64,000 bases of DNA from Prostheceraeus crozeri (lineage: Eukaryota > Platyhelminthes > Polycladida > Euryleptidae). Shown here piece after piece: positions 1 to 12,780 of this stretch (position 1 is the first letter of the stretch; each line of letters starts with the position of its first letter). The notes beneath the pieces were generated by a model. That model was not told the origin of the DNA, searched no databases, and saw only the letters and a program-made list of their open reading frames with translations. Position numbers and translations under genes: made by a program. Where the stretch lies: the NCBI GenBank assembly GCA_907163375.1, contig CAJQUW010015652.1, positions 62,001-126,000 of the forward strand. Reading direction: 5' to 3'.

Positions 1-576
1 CAGCTGTATTGCGAGTATAGGAGAACGATAAATTACCACGCATGACGACAACGGTGATGTTGGAGAGGTGATGACTGTGTGGATGATTGGGGACCCTCAG
101 ACGCCATCCATACGCCGGAGATGGCGATTCCATAACCTGTCGCACCTCTTCTGACCTTAATTAGAACATAATTTTGACTTTCTAGCAGTGCAAATCCATT
201 GATTTTCGTAAGTAACTCGAATAATGCGCTAAAACTAAAGGTAAAGTTTAGCTTTAAAAGGTCTAGGGATAATTTGCGACAATTTAAGCGAATTCGAGGC
301 CATTGAGCTAAGGAAATTGTCATTACAACTACAATATATTCTGTTGGTAGACTATTACATTGATACTCTTGTAATGAAACCGCTGAGATTTCCATAAATT
401 CTATGGACAATATACATGGCATGAGGATGTTCCCACAAAATCGATTGGAAGACAACGAAGATTGAATGACCATCACTCTTCAAAAGTCTGGACTTAGCAC
501 CATAATCGTTTTGACTCTGGCTTTCTTACAGATGCAATCAGATAATCAGCCGGGAATCGTTTTTCCAAGCCTGTTT

Positions 577-708
577 TCATTGGTTGACTTCTGCAGATAC
601 ATAGAAGTTGTTTGTGAATTCTTGTAATCTGCACCTTATTGTATTTTTAGTCTCGCCAATGTAATATTGGCTGCATCCGTGGCATGTAATTACGCAGATA
701 GCAAGAAT
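577..708 (-). mobile_element. GIY-YIG nuclease scrap of a Penelope-like element
   Basis: On the minus strand the frame reads ILAICVITCHGCSQYYIGET then KNTIRCRLQEF. This is the CxxC...YIGxT...R signature of the GIY-YIG endonuclease that Penelope-like retroelements carry after their reverse transcriptase. Only ~44 codons survive before a stop, and no RT was found around it. It differs from the copy at 18 kb, so it is a separate, older insertion. Confidence 0.6.
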
Positions 709-719
709 TCAGATGAACA

Positions 720-1107
720 ACCCTAATTATAGACACATAAGTGTAAGTGAACATTTAGATGTACGTGGACGAAAATCTTTTTCTATTTTCCCTTTTTATA
801 AGATGGCTTCTGATTGTGATGTAGAAAGAAAAAATAAAGAAAGATACTTCATAGAATTCTTTCATCCATTACTCACTTCCACTTAACTATCTTATCCTTA
901 AAAGAAATCTATGCTGTACATAATCCAATCACTCTGAAGATATGTTCCAAATTTACATGTTATTTCTAATGACTAACTTTATGATGTATATTTCAAATTT
1001 TGCAAATACTCGTAGCATGCTATCTGAATCTTATTACTTATAAAGCATCTGAAGAAAAGAAAGCGCTTATGTTTATAAGTATAAGTCGAGTTTTCTATTC
1101 TAATTTC

Positions 1108-1108
<1 letters not shown>
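720..1108. other. No gene recognised
   Basis: AT-rich sequence with no repeat family or frame that I can support. Confidence 0.5.

Positions 1109-1163
<55 letters not shown>
1109..1163. repeat. (AT)n microsatellite
   Basis: About 27 uninterrupted AT dinucleotides. It is a simple repeat, probably length-polymorphic. Confidence 0.97.
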
Positions 1164-1164
<1 letters not shown>

Positions 1165-1252
1165 TTTCCTCCAGTCTTCAGGTACGACGAATAGATTCCG
1201 TCTAATTTAGGCACCGATTTACTTGCAGGTCAATGCTGCTAGATCATAAAAA

Positions 1253-1330
1253 AGAATCAAATTGCTGAAACATGTTGTAGTAGTAGATCCTTGCGTAAGG
1301 CGATTTATTGAAAATTATTTTGTCAAAATG
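1253..1330 (-). repeat. Dispersed repeat, 'ctgaaac...aaggcgatttattg' family
   Basis: This stretch holds agaatcaaattgctgaaac followed ~35 bases later by aaggcgatttattg. The same pair of blocks, in either orientation, recurs at 38535-38615 and partly at 9384-9410, 29885-29930, 43345-43400 and 6098-6115. It is a short non-coding interspersed family; I could not define its ends or any duplication. Confidence 0.5.
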
Positions 1331-2184
1331 CCTTTCATGAGGGGCCTGAGCTCATATTCATTTGTGTAGGAAGGAGGCCAAAATCCAGTTGATGTCTACG
1401 AAATCCATCTTTCTGATCAGCTAATTCCGTGGTAATTTCTTTAAACTGCAAAATTCTGCTCTTGTCACATTTGGTGCTGGGTTTCAACTCGAGTTCATTC
1501 AATAAAATCGAAACTGCATACACATAGGATTTAATTAATGCTAAACTTAATACTTGCTCAATAGTGGCGGAATTCCATGGCCGCACCTACCACTTTCAGT
1601 TGTACCAGTATCTTGAACTGTTGATTTAATTCATCGCAAGGATTTCGATCGCTGTAGGCTAGAGACAGTACATGCAATCATTTTTATAGTCCTAAGCGCT
1701 CGTGAAAGAGGCAATTGAGACACTTGAGCGTTCTATATGCCACCGATGAGAGGAGTTGATAATCCTTTAGGAGTAGTCTGATGCTTGAAATGGAAACTTG
1801 AATGTTCAGGGTTGATTTGAAGATCTTCAAATAATAGAAAAACATGGAATGCTCTTTCTTCGGACGACTTAACAAGCAGCTATTGCAATGGGAGAGAATG
1901 TAACAGCTGAGAAGTTTCACATGAGAATTCAATAATGTTCCTTTTGAAAAAGCCATTTTTATAACGACAACATATCGTAAGTGATCAAGCAGCAGAGTAG
2001 ATTGCAACACCGGGAAACATTCTTCTTTGTGTTGACAGTTGTACATTTTACCCATTCGATTGATAGGCTTTTATCCTTCCCTCCAGGACCGTGTGAATAC
2101 CAGGCTCTAAAATACCACTTGAAATGCCAGGATGAAACCTAGAACTGCATTAGAAGATAGGAAGAACGACCGAAATTCTCAGGC

Positions 2185-2500
2185 ATGTTCGGCCGGCCGG
2201 TTCAAGCCTGCATCTGTTCTATTTCATTTAGGGCTTTAACCTGTTATTTGAGATCGGCTTCGAAGAGAGTCAAGGTTCTAGCTGACTTCAGGCCAACTGC
2301 TGGACGGTTTAGTGTACATAGAGGTGAGACCGGCGTAGAACACAGTTCGCGAAGGGTTATCGCTGCCTTCAAACCGACATCTGGTCGATTTCATGTCGGG
2401 CTCTGACCGGCTATTTGAGATCGGCTTCGAACAGAGTTAGCGAAGGGTTCTCGCTGCCTTTAAACCGACATCTGGTCGACCGACCTAGCTCGCAGTTCTG
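2185..2500 (+). repeat. Degenerate tandem repeat, GC-richer island
   Basis: Blocks such as tttgagatcggcttcgaa (near 2248 and 2412) and ccgacatctggtcga (near 2372 and 2468) repeat at spacings of roughly 90-165 bases. It is richer in CG dinucleotides than the surroundings. No coding signal is seen. Confidence 0.45.
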
Positions 2501-3535
2501 GCTGATTTTCGGTTGACTTCAGTGCAAGGTTCAGATTGGATTTAGTTCGATTTCAGGTTGATTTAATGTTGGGATTCAGGCCGATGCTTCAAGCCAGTCA
2601 TCATGTGAAATGACATTTTAATTCACAAAATTTTAAAAATACTCTGTAATGCCTATCAAACATGGGGTGTGGGACAGTTTTCTTTATCAATATGGCATCA
2701 TTTATACACATCGCTCACAATTTCGAGAAGAACTGCCTTTCAGACGTTTTTTATGGACACGTTGGTAGGCGTTGAAGCATAAAAACATGATGCTGTAGGG
2801 CTATGGCAAAGCTGTTCAATAAAGCAACATTTGGATGCATGTAATAAAGGACCTCCTTGTCAGCTGAGTGTGTGCAGATTCTGACGGAACTGGGAAGTTG
2901 ATCGAGGACATGCCAAGTGACTCGGGAAGGTCTTCTCACTCAGATTCTGTCAAGTTTGATTCTAAAAGTAGCTCTAGAAGAGTCAGAAAGTTCGACACCA
3001 TTATATCTGCCGGTAGTAGCGTGCCTTTAAAGGCAAACACAAGTTAAGTTTAGTATTGGTTAGATGCATGCATGTTAAATTAAGTTATGTCCAATATAAC
3101 ATCAACATGGATTTATGAGGGTAACAATGTCAACCATTTGAGGGCGCGAAAGCGCCTGACATCCATGCGCAATTAAATGGTCTGGGCAGCAATGTATAAC
3201 TGCCAGCTTGTTTGAGAAGACAGCAATGTCTATGTAAAGCCGAGGCTGACAGTCATTGTTGTCCGAATTCAAACATACTCACAGTTGCATTGTAATACGA
3301 TTCTATGGCAATGTCATTGCGGTCAGAATTACATGAAACATAAAGAGTATGCAACACACAAATATCATATTACAATGCTGTGAATAGATATGGAGATATA
3401 GGCTAACTGAGATTTCTTAAATACCTTTCACATACATAGATACAGATATCATCTTTGCGAGATACATTGTTGCCTTCTATTTTTCCACATCTTTTTCCGA
3501 ATAGCAAAATTGCGCACAATATGTAAGACTCGTTA

Positions 3536-3747
3536 CAGTGCATATCGCTGGATACGAAAGTAATACACAAATTGATGATTCACACAAAATGATATCAAAT
3601 TCACATGCAATTTGAAATTAACAATTGATACGAGATTCTCGTATATTTACAGAGGTTTGTTATGTTTTGCATGCAAATGCTGATTTCCTTTCGCATGCAT
3701 TCGTATGTAGCAATACGAACAACTCCTTCTGTGAGTGATTTACAATG
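3536..3747. mobile_element. Small TA-flanked MITE (CACTGTAAATCG family)
   Basis: The ends are cagtgcatatcgctggatac and ...gatttacaatg, each flanked by TA. The internal text (gctggatacgaaa, gatacgagattct) matches 50048-50250 closely. It is a non-autonomous DNA transposon with Tc1/mariner-type target choice and no coding capacity. Confidence 0.6.
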
Positions 3748-4884
3748 TATGTTAATGTTCCCGCTTCAAATGCAACATAGGTGAGTTCCTTGGGACTCGG
3801 CAGGTTAAAGCTAGCTTGCTGTGTTTTGGGTACTCTTACAATCGATCAGAATCGTCAATATTGAGAGATCATGAATTGATTTGAGATGGAAGGAGGTGTG
3901 ATAAAGTAGTCGTAGTGAACATGAGGGTCAGTCATTGTACATTAACTGGTGCATATTAAATCAAACGGAATTCTTCTCCTCATTGCACAAATTGTCTGTT
4001 AGGAGGCAATTAATGCGGGAAATATGTTGTCCTTTTGTTTCAATGTTAACCTTATGATTAAGTCATTGCAAAATGAATATCAGAAGCACTCACGAAAGAC
4101 AAGGACTGCTCTTCTGTATGATAACCCTAGCTCGCTGGCTCTTCACTTTCATTAAAGAGGTTGGAGAGGCCTGATCGACGAATTCACCGCTGCTGTCACG
4201 AGACTGACGCTTGTTTCCAGTTGTATTTAGTGAAATAAAGCGTGTAATTTCGACCATTCTTAGTAATCCTGATACTAATCCACTTTTCCATCAACGTCAT
4301 ATTAACTCGGACCTCAAATAACACTCATAATCATTACGATCAAAACCATGTCATCAAATCTTCTGACAGACATCAACAATAGTCTGAAAACGAGAACAAA
4401 TCTAATGAAAACAAGGTGAAGTTGTTGAAGGAGCAGAGTTGCTGTCACTTCTGTTGTTGTACTACTTCTGAGCGACACAGGAGAGGTCAGCGTTTCACTC
4501 TCTGGTACCCGACAGCTCTGATAGGAGTCACCAGCTCTGATAGACTGTAACAGGAAGCAATCAATTAATTGTAATTAATTGCAATAGAATAACTTTCTGA
4601 TAATCCCTGCAGAGAGTATAAAAAATTTTCTCATAATGTGAGCCTAACAACTTAAGACAGTAGTTTTTGCTTTCTATCATTTCTTTTGTGATTCTTGTGC
4701 ATGAAAGACGAAGGCAATGAGAGTTAGATGACATCATCAGCATTGTTTACTATTTTCCGGGTACTGCTATTGAAATGGAAATGGAATGGAAAATTTGAAA
4801 TGGAAAAAAATCACATTTCCAATTTTTCCAAATTCAACAGATTTCGTCAAACTTGATCACATTGGATATAGAATACAATTGATT

Positions 4885-5185
4885 TGTCACTGAGAAGTCT
4901 TACTGGAACCCTTGGATGAAGGATTGGTCCCTTGGATACTCAGTTAGAATACAAGGTACAGCTGTGATCATGAACTTCGAGGGATTGTTGTCTACAGACA
5001 AATGACGAGCAGTTGTCTGATTCTGAGGCTGCAAATGTTCTACAAGCCAGATGAGTTTTACACACTCAACGCTTTTGAGACTGTAGTGAGACTGCCCGTA
5101 TAAGGAGTAAGATAAGATTGCTAACGCTGCAACACTCTCGGGTGTCAACAGCAAAAATTGTGGGGGAGGAGGAATAGAAGTACCG
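4885..5185 (+). repeat. Interspersed repeat, same unit as the 39 kb inverted pair
   Basis: It shares long blocks with 39564-39806 and, reversed, with 39147-39406. Examples are aaggtacagctgtgatcatg, ttgttgtctacagacaaatg, ttttacacactcaacgct and the poly-G stretch before agaagtacc. A single arm is present here, with no partner nearby. Confidence 0.7.
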
Positions 5186-6904
5186 TTTTCCGCAATATAA
5201 TGCGTCCAGAAGGCTTGGATATATATCCATTACTAGGAGGCATTGGCTGCTTCGATACAGATCGATTGACTTCCTCATCATGCTTGTTGATCGACCTAAT
5301 CTGTTCTAATGTCTAATCGTTATAAATTTCCGCAATGTCGTTTCACTTCATGAGAATTTACTGAATCCTTTGTTTCTAGAATTGCCATGGCCAGCATGAC
5401 ACCTTGCTCAGCAGTTTCCATGGTTTGCATTTTGATAAACTGCATAATAATTTGAGAACCGTTTCATTGCACTTTGTACTCCAACATTCGTCTTCATTGA
5501 CTGTGTACATATTTGGTAAAGTTCAAATCAAATCTTCTAAATACATGAAGAAGAAACAGCCTGAGATTGTGGGAAATCTAAACGGCCTCATGCCAAGCAC
5601 ACGATGGGATAAATACTGATATAAATTGCGTTCCTGTCGAACGACAGTGTGTTCTCTAAGACTGTCAATAACAAGAGATAAACAGGCACTTGATGTGAAG
5701 CGTACACTTGAAGTGGTTGAATGTAGTGTGGATTAGATAATAACATCATCCGATTGGTTCTACTCGTCTACTGTCAATGGTTAGTTGGCAGTCAGAATTC
5801 AGATTTCAAGAGCGAGTTATCAAATTTTCGTCTCTCAATGCAGGAGATGAAGAGAATTGGACCAAGAAAATGCTGACAAGTTTTGAGTTCTCAGAGGAGA
5901 CAATGTGTTCTATTGAGAGCATTGGATTGTCTGAAGTTAACTGTAGTTTAATTTGCATAACCAGGGGCTGGAAACATTAATTGATTGGAAATTAATTGGA
6001 ATAAATTGATTGATGAACAATCTTCAATTCAATTAATTAATTGATTGGATCAGTTGCCAATTATTCCAATTAATAGCAATTATTCACGAACAAAAAAGGC
6101 GATTTATTGAGTGATTATTGCAAGTTATACAGTATAAGAATTATATAAGTTATATCAGTTATATAGTTATATAATATATTATATAAGTTACACAAGGCTG
6201 CGCAGTCGAAGATATGATATTCTGTAGGTCTACTACTCGTATTTCAAACGAAGAAATGTTTGATTTTAGCCTGATGCGAAGTTTATTGCTAATAATTTAT
6301 AGCATTCGTTAAAACTTTAATTTAAAAGTCTCTAACTAGTGCATGTAAGTATAAATGTCTCTCATTTTATCTTAGATTAAGTCAAATTATGGTCACGATG
6401 ATCACAGTGGCAATGTTTCAGTGTTTGAAGTGGAAAATATTGCGCTTGAAGAATAAAGGAGAATATAAATATCAATTATCAATTATGAAATCAATTTTGC
6501 ATAAATGAAATCATTTGTGACCATAAAATCCATCTTAATCCTTAAAATGACACTGACAGAAAAGCTGGGAATAAACTATCTAAGTCAGTGTTTACAAGCT
6601 TGCATTAACGAGTTTATTATCAATTGTCATTATTTGAAAAATTCTAAAAAATAAAAAACGCTTTTGAAGCAATAAATACCAACAAAATGAATTGAGGCAA
6701 TAACACTCATCTGAAAATGTGGCATTCATTCCTCGACAAGCTTTCAAACCTTGGGAGCAGCAGGATGAGCTGCATGTGTCTATACCTGCACATGCATAGG
6801 TTTGAGCAACACGAGGGATTACACGGACTCGAACCGTAAGTGAGTCTAATAGAGAGGGATGCAACCGAACTGTTGCCATGGTTATAAGCGACCCAAGATT
6901 ATTA

Positions 6905-7611
6905 GTCCGGCAGCCAGACCGAGTTTGAGTTGAGAACGAGGCCGAAAGTGAGACTTTCACAGAATGATGTACACCCCATGTCTACTACGAATCTGCACGT
7001 CTGCCGAGTTCTAGTGAGTTCCTCTTCTTGTCAGACAGGATCAAAGAAAAACATGTAAATCCAATCGGACGCAGATTGCAGCTTTTGGCTAAAATGAAAT
7101 TTTCTATGATTTCTCTGATTAAACGAAAAGTACTAAGCCAAGAGTCATAATTTTTGGCATGGAATGTCTTCAGGTCATTTTCTTTCATGTTCATGCACCC
7201 CTGTCTATAAAACTAAACACATTTAGATTTGGCGAGCCTCTTAATGTCGGCAAACATAAACATTTTGAGAAACTTCATCCACATTCAACCACATTCTCAC
7301 ATACATTGCCGATCAGATGCATGATAATAGCACATGCACATCATAGGAAATGACCTGAAGACATTCCATGTGAAAAATTATGATTCTAAGCTTAATACTT
7401 TCCAGTTGATAGGCGAAAACATAGAAAATTTCATTTTAGCCAAAAAATGCAATCTGCGTCCCTATGGATTTTCTATGATCCTGTCTGACAAGAGGAACTC
7501 ACTAGAACTCGGCAGACGTGCTGATTCGTAGTAGGCATGGAGTGTACATCATTCTGTGAAAGTCTCATTTTCGGCCTCGAGCCCTGCAGAAACTCGTTCT
7601 GGCTGCCGGAC
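6905..7611. mobile_element. Foldback (long inverted-repeat) DNA element, copy 1
   Basis: Two arms of ~270-280 bases face each other: 6905-7185 and 7340-7611. They share, in opposite orientation, gtccggcagcc, the 'gaacgaggccg..agactttcacagaatgatgtacacc' block, the 'ctgccgagttctag' block and caagagtcataatttttg. The ~150-base centre has no gene. Related copies are at 42215-43172 and (one arm) 13555-13740. It is non-autonomous; short frames in it are not genes. Confidence 0.85.
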
Positions 7612-7619
7612 TATCTCCA

Positions 7620-10600
7620 CCCAAAACAGGATGGGTATCAGTATCTATTCGGTATGCTATCAGTCGTTGTGTAGCTGCATGTAACTTAATGATCGAATTT
7701 CAAAAGGATCAATTTTAACGAATTTGCATATGAGCAGATAGAAGTAATGAAAGCAATGTATGCATATTACTCCGCCTTGAATACCCGTTACAAGTCGGCA
7801 ATCTACGCCTTGTGCCTTTGTAAAAGATCATCAGCGCAATGTAAAACGCAGTTCAAGAGACAATCATATAGTCTGCATTAGAAGTACATACGTATGCGAG
7901 TAGGTCATTGCCCTTACCATGTCCCGAAATGAGAAATTCATTTCTATTAGTTCAATGAACTGATTTTCTATCATAATATTTTAAATCAGTCAATTCCTGC
8001 GGAAAGTTTGCGAAAATTCCCTAAAGGAAATCTTTTCAAAGGTTTTCATTCATTAGAGACCATTAACTGAGTCATTATTGCTGAAAACATGTTAACGGCT
8101 GCACTTTACAAGATATTGTTGTCAATTCACACTCATTTGTCGCAAACACAGGCCGCAATTAACTTGAATAGACAGGTAATTATCAGGTGCTGGTGAATTT
8201 CGAGTTATTGTAATTACAAAATGGGAACGATGTGTCCCCTAACACGTACGCCTTGTCAAAACAACCTCGGAATTTAGACTTGAAAATCCTTTTGATTCCA
8301 ACACAGACTGTCAATTTCACGCCAAAATGACTTGAATTTCTTCCGTAGTTTCCTTTAGACGAAACCCCAGTCCAAGTGAGAGAGGCCAAAAAAGTGGCAG
8401 ACTTTAATTAATTAGACCTTCAGTAGACTGTTATGCCTTCTCCGCGTCAACTTAATGCTGTCAGCGAGGATAATTTCCTCCCACTTTCAATGCGATGCAC
8501 TTTTAGTCGAGGTCAGAACAGGACATTCTTTGATTTTCTTTTCATATACTCTCATGGAAAAAGCCGAGAGCAGTTCGAATGATGTACAAGGGATGATTTC
8601 GTGAACTCTTGACTGACTTCGTTCCTGAAAGACTATGCTTTTAGGAGAAATTGATACAAGAGTGTTGATGAGTTCAAAAGTAGTGAAAAGGATTGATCAG
8701 AAGTTTCGATAACATTATTTCCTTTTTCTTTTGTAACAAACAGTTTTTGAAATCGCGGAAAGTGTCGGTGAAAAGTTGCGGATCTTTCATGTCAGGATAA
8801 AATCAAGTGAACCATTGAAGTTGAAATTATAGCCGTATGTACACTGTTCAGCCAAATGGTCTGTATTGAAGGCTGTTTATCCGGAAGATTGCTTGAGATT
8901 TCCTTAATATGTCCTGCTGATGTCATCCTGGTCACTCACGTGATGTCCTTACTTGACATGTAAGTCAGTGAGAACTACTGACGTTTTCTTCCTACATTCG
9001 CGCACGAGCTTCTTATCACTTTTAATCTGTAGATTGTTACCCGACATCAGTAAAACGACAATTCTTAGGCGATACTTCCAGTCTTCTGGCAAGTTACGGA
9101 GTGTCAAACATTACAAAGTGCCATTTGTTTATGTAGATCCATGTCCTTCTGAGTTTGATGCATTTTATAACTCAACGATCTAACATTCAGTCACTCAAAA
9201 TAAGAATTGACCTTCTCATCAATATGATTGCACTTTTAAGTCAAACATCTTTCAGAGTAGGCAGAAATGTGATATTCTCCGCATCTCCAAGTTGTCCTAA
9301 TTGCTCTTAAAGATAATGAAAACGTCATGACAACCGATGCTATTGTTGCAGACAAATAAACAGACTGTTGATAGATTTTAAGAAGAATCAAATTACTGAA
9401 ATTGTGTTGTGCCTAAAATTAATTCTGTGAATATCATTTTGTGATCTGGACAGTCTGATCACTGTCAGTATTTTTCAACGATGGTCAGAAACTTACTAAG
9501 TCGGCAAAAGAATAACACTGCTTAGATAGCAAAGGGTATCTCCATGTATGTTCCATGCTCGATCGAGTCAGGCGGGGTAGCGGTAGAGAAAATAGAATTC
9601 AGACACTCCATAATAATAAAGGACTAGAACGGACATAGGCATTGAAAACAATATTGTGTCGCGGACAGCGGCGCTTAATTGATGACGGCTTCCAGTGGCT
9701 AACAATGGATATTCCAGTTTCATGCAACGAAGGTTCACTTTCAGATGTCTATAATTTAGTGGACCGCTTACTCCAAGAGAAGGAAGAAATTTGGTTGACC
9801 AATCTAATCATAGAAATTAACAATACCATAGAACTTATACTATCTACTTCTACGGATTTCATGCAGTCCACTGGATCGAGACGACGGCGCACGCGCAATT
9901 GACACGTGTCCGTGTGTGCAGCAGTGTGTGTCTAGTGTGTCCACTTAATGAACCCGTGTATATGCACCTTTAAAGCGGAAAGTCTGATTTCTATGTTTAA
10001 GACTACATGTATGTCTCGAGAAATTGATTCCCAGAACAAGTCGGAGGAATTTTGAAAACTTGAAAGCATCACACTGATGCGCTTTCAGGCATGTTGCCTC
10101 CTCTTATTCCAACGCATGACTAACTGGACATTCCTGACTCCATTTATGATGGCTATCTCGCTCATTGCTTCACGACTGTGTTTCCATTGCATCAGCGTTA
10201 GGTATAAACAAATCCAAATGGTCATATCGTGTTGGCTATTTGTTGACAAATTTGAGAGAGAAATGGCGTCTCTAAACTAGTTCAAAAAGGAAATAAAGCA
10301 ATGTTCAAATTATCAAGATTTTTCATGTGATTTGGGAACGTTGTAATCATTTCTAAATCTGATGCGGATTTGGTGTTAAGAAATTGACCTTATTAGCTTA
10401 AAGAGAAAATAAAAGTTGCATATCATGCTGGTAGAGTTCAAGGGAACGAAAACGTTTCATTCTTTTTTTTTACTGTGATAGTTATTTCTACAATGATAAT
10501 TATTTCATAATATGCAGAGGAATACACCGCTTCTTGACGTGACCTCTCTGGTCAGTCTCTAAGAAAACTCCGAGTCTAAGCGGTAAAACAAAGCGTAATA

Positions 10601-11150
10601 GAATATGATATGAATGGAATGTAGTTCAGCAGCAATCATGTTATGATTTTAAAGATGACCCTTTTTGCTGTTTATTTAACATAATCCTGACATCATGAGT
10701 GACAGTCTCTGATAAGGAATGATTTTCTTTGAGACTTCTAAATCCGGGATTACATGTCTATCACGAAGGTCTTGGCGCGAAAACTTGCAGATATAAATAG
10801 ATATAGCAGAAAATTTCCCTGTAAATCTATCATCAGATATCTCGTAATTAAAAAACCACAACTATGTTGACGCGACTGGTTCAGTCTGTCGCGAAGAGAG
10901 GATGTTGGTGCTCGAGTTGATGATGATTTTTGTCTGCTTTCCTGACTTTAAACGGAATCGATTGTTTCTCTTTGGATCTGATATTGGACTTGAAATATTG
11001 AATCAGGAGAACCCTTGAAGTCGCACCGAGAGACGACGCACGTTTGTGATCACTTAAAAAGCAAAACAAAAGTTTTAAAATTTAATTTTTTTGTTGCAGA
11101 CAAAGGATTGAAGCATTTTATTTTTTGGAAGGTATTAAAGGTCCTTCATG
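7620..11150. other. Unannotated stretch, no convincing gene
   Basis: An 86-codon plus-strand frame at 9642-9902 (RRLIDDGFQWLTMDIPVSCN, then EGSLSDVYNLVDRLLQEKEE) is the most protein-like thing here, but it has no splice support or known domain. A tg-rich patch lies at 9905-9945. A short piece of the 'aagaatcaaattactgaaa' dispersed family is at 9384-9410. Confidence 0.45.
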
Positions 11151-11156
11151 TTTAGA

Positions 11157-11524
11157 CAAGTAACCTGGCAATTGATAAATTTATCAAATCTCAACAGGTG
11201 TAACCACCACGAGACATGTTTCAACCTGTTGGGCATCATCATGTAATGAGTAGCGCCTGCGTGAAGCGGATGCGGTATTAAGTGATTGCAGAATGCAGTC
11301 CGCCCTCCACGTGCCTGCGTTAAAGCAGTACCTTCCTGGCTAATTCACGCTCTCAACAGATGGTCCGGTGGCCTTGTGGTTAGAGGGTATGCTTGCACGT
11401 CCTCTAGCTCCAACGTCGCTGGTTCAAACCTACCCACGACTGATGAGGCCCAACAGGCCGAAACATGTCTCGTGGTGGTTACATCTGTTGAGATTTGATA
11501 AAAGTCCATCAGTTCTGACCAGGT
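11157..11524 (+). mobile_element. TIR element enclosing a tRNA-like Pol III module, copy 1
   Basis: Left arm 11157-11236 and right arm 11445-11524 are inverted copies. Their shared blocks are caagtaacctggcaattgat, tttatcaaatctcaacag, ccaccacgagacatgttt and cctgttgggc. Between them sits a tRNA-like head with A box tggccttgtgg (11369-11379) and B box ggttcaaacc (11421-11430), ~42 bases apart as in tRNA genes. Copies: 13252-13545 (reverse) and 51896-52150 (reverse, diverged). It could be a SINE flanked by inverted tails, or a DNA transposon that captured a tRNA-like promoter. Most tRNA-SINEs lack terminal inverted repeats. Confidence 0.7.
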
Positions 11525-12151
11525 GTAAAGTCGCACTTAAACATTCATGACTGGCACCATCTATTGGATTTCTGAGATTCCAACGTTCTTCATAAAGGAA
11601 AGGATATTTGATTCTTCGAATATCATCAAATGAAATTGAGTTCACAGTAAGAATCGTGATTACCTGTTATTTGATTTTCAACATCCGCATGATTGTGCTT
11701 CAAATTTGCATATTCGCAAAACAGGGTGATAGATGAACCTCCTCCTCCCACGCATAGAGGCATGTAATCACCTGGACGAGTCAAATTACTTGCTCAATAT
11801 GTTTGAAAAATTCCTTCAATAAAACTCCTTTCCTTTGATTCCAAATTCTTTCAGACGGCTTTCATCTTAGAGCAACAGTTGTATGGATAATATCAAACTG
11901 TGAATTGAATTGTAAAATTATCCGTATCGCAAATCTGTTACGTGTCTAGAAAGCTGATTTTCATTCAAGATGAAATGATGTGATTATGATGTGAAATTTT
12001 GATTCTCAAATATCCTGAATGCATTGAGCTGAACAAAGAATAACAAGCAAGTTCGCATTCTTCTTGAAAATGAAGAAATGTGGTGTAACGAAACTGAAGC
12101 AAAACAAAGGTCCTGTTGAAGATACCGCGACCTGCAGACTATTATAGACTA

Positions 12152-12294
12152 TTAACCCTTTGGCTGCTGTGCCTACTTCATTGTACTGCCGTGCCTACCG
12201 AATTTCACTGAGCCCGAGTTAACTCGTATCGAGACGTCAAGGAAATATCACTGACCCAATTTAGATAAATCTCAATGTGTCTCTGAAGGGTTAA
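12152..12294. mobile_element. Possible piggyBac-type MITE
   Basis: A 135-base segment is bounded by ttaa on both sides. Short inverted ends are ccctttggctg on the left and ...ctctgaaggg on the right. TTAA targeting and CCCTT ends are the piggyBac pattern. The matched ends are very short, so chance is possible. Confidence 0.4.
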
Positions 12295-12464
12295 AATCAC
12301 TTTATCCCAAACACGAGTTAACTCGATATTTGTGATAGGACTACGACTCCGGGGGTTGATAGGACTCCGACTCTGACTCCGGGTGGCCAGTATACATAGC
12401 CTAGTTTTTTAAAAAAACTGGTAACCTACATCATAGATCATTATAGGCTCACCTGAACCTATCT

Positions 12465-12780
12465 TTAGTGATCATTATCAATCATTTTTGATGAAAGTTT
12501 ATCAAATGTCGCTTTAAGTTTAATGCATGCGACCGGGCTCCTCCCTGATGTGTGCTTCACACGGTTTTCTCCAGTCTCTACCACGCAGGAAAATCCCCAT
12601 CCTTCTCCAAAACATTTGAGTACATTTTCGATTTTAATATGCGCTTTGGAGGAGCCATCAAACACGATTAGCGTGATGGTAAGAGGTAATGTTCTCAAAA
12701 AAACTGGCATTCCATTTTTGTCTCTGACGTGACTTTTGGTGCATAAGTGTGATCGAGGCTGGGAGGGCTTGTCTTCTCTA
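12465..12780 (-). CDS. Open reading frame of ~100 codons, unrecognised
   Basis: A minus-strand frame stays open from about 12780 to a stop at 12465. It reads SREDKPSQPRSHLC, KSHVRDKNGMPVFL, TITLIVFDGSSKAHIKIENV, then a Gly/Trp-containing centre, and ends KMIDNDH. An internal ATG could give 81 residues. There is no signal peptide or clear membrane span, and no transposase or RT motif. It may be an exon, a relic of an unknown element, or chance. Confidence 0.2.

Noticed and set aside
33-476. 147-codon minus-strand frame at the window's left edge
   Set aside because: Its composition is ordinary for AT-rich DNA apart from the last ~40 codons. An acceptor-like site (attctaattaag-type) precedes that part, but nothing else supports an exon.
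6592-6960. 122-codon minus-strand frame
   Set aside because: Its start lies in the foldback arm (gaacgaggccg block), the same text that opens a frame at 42038-42271. It is repeat-derived.
11369-11430. Genuine tRNA genes at the A/B box pairs in the window
   Set aside because: None of the sites gives a complete cloverleaf with an acceptor stem. All are SINE or element parts.
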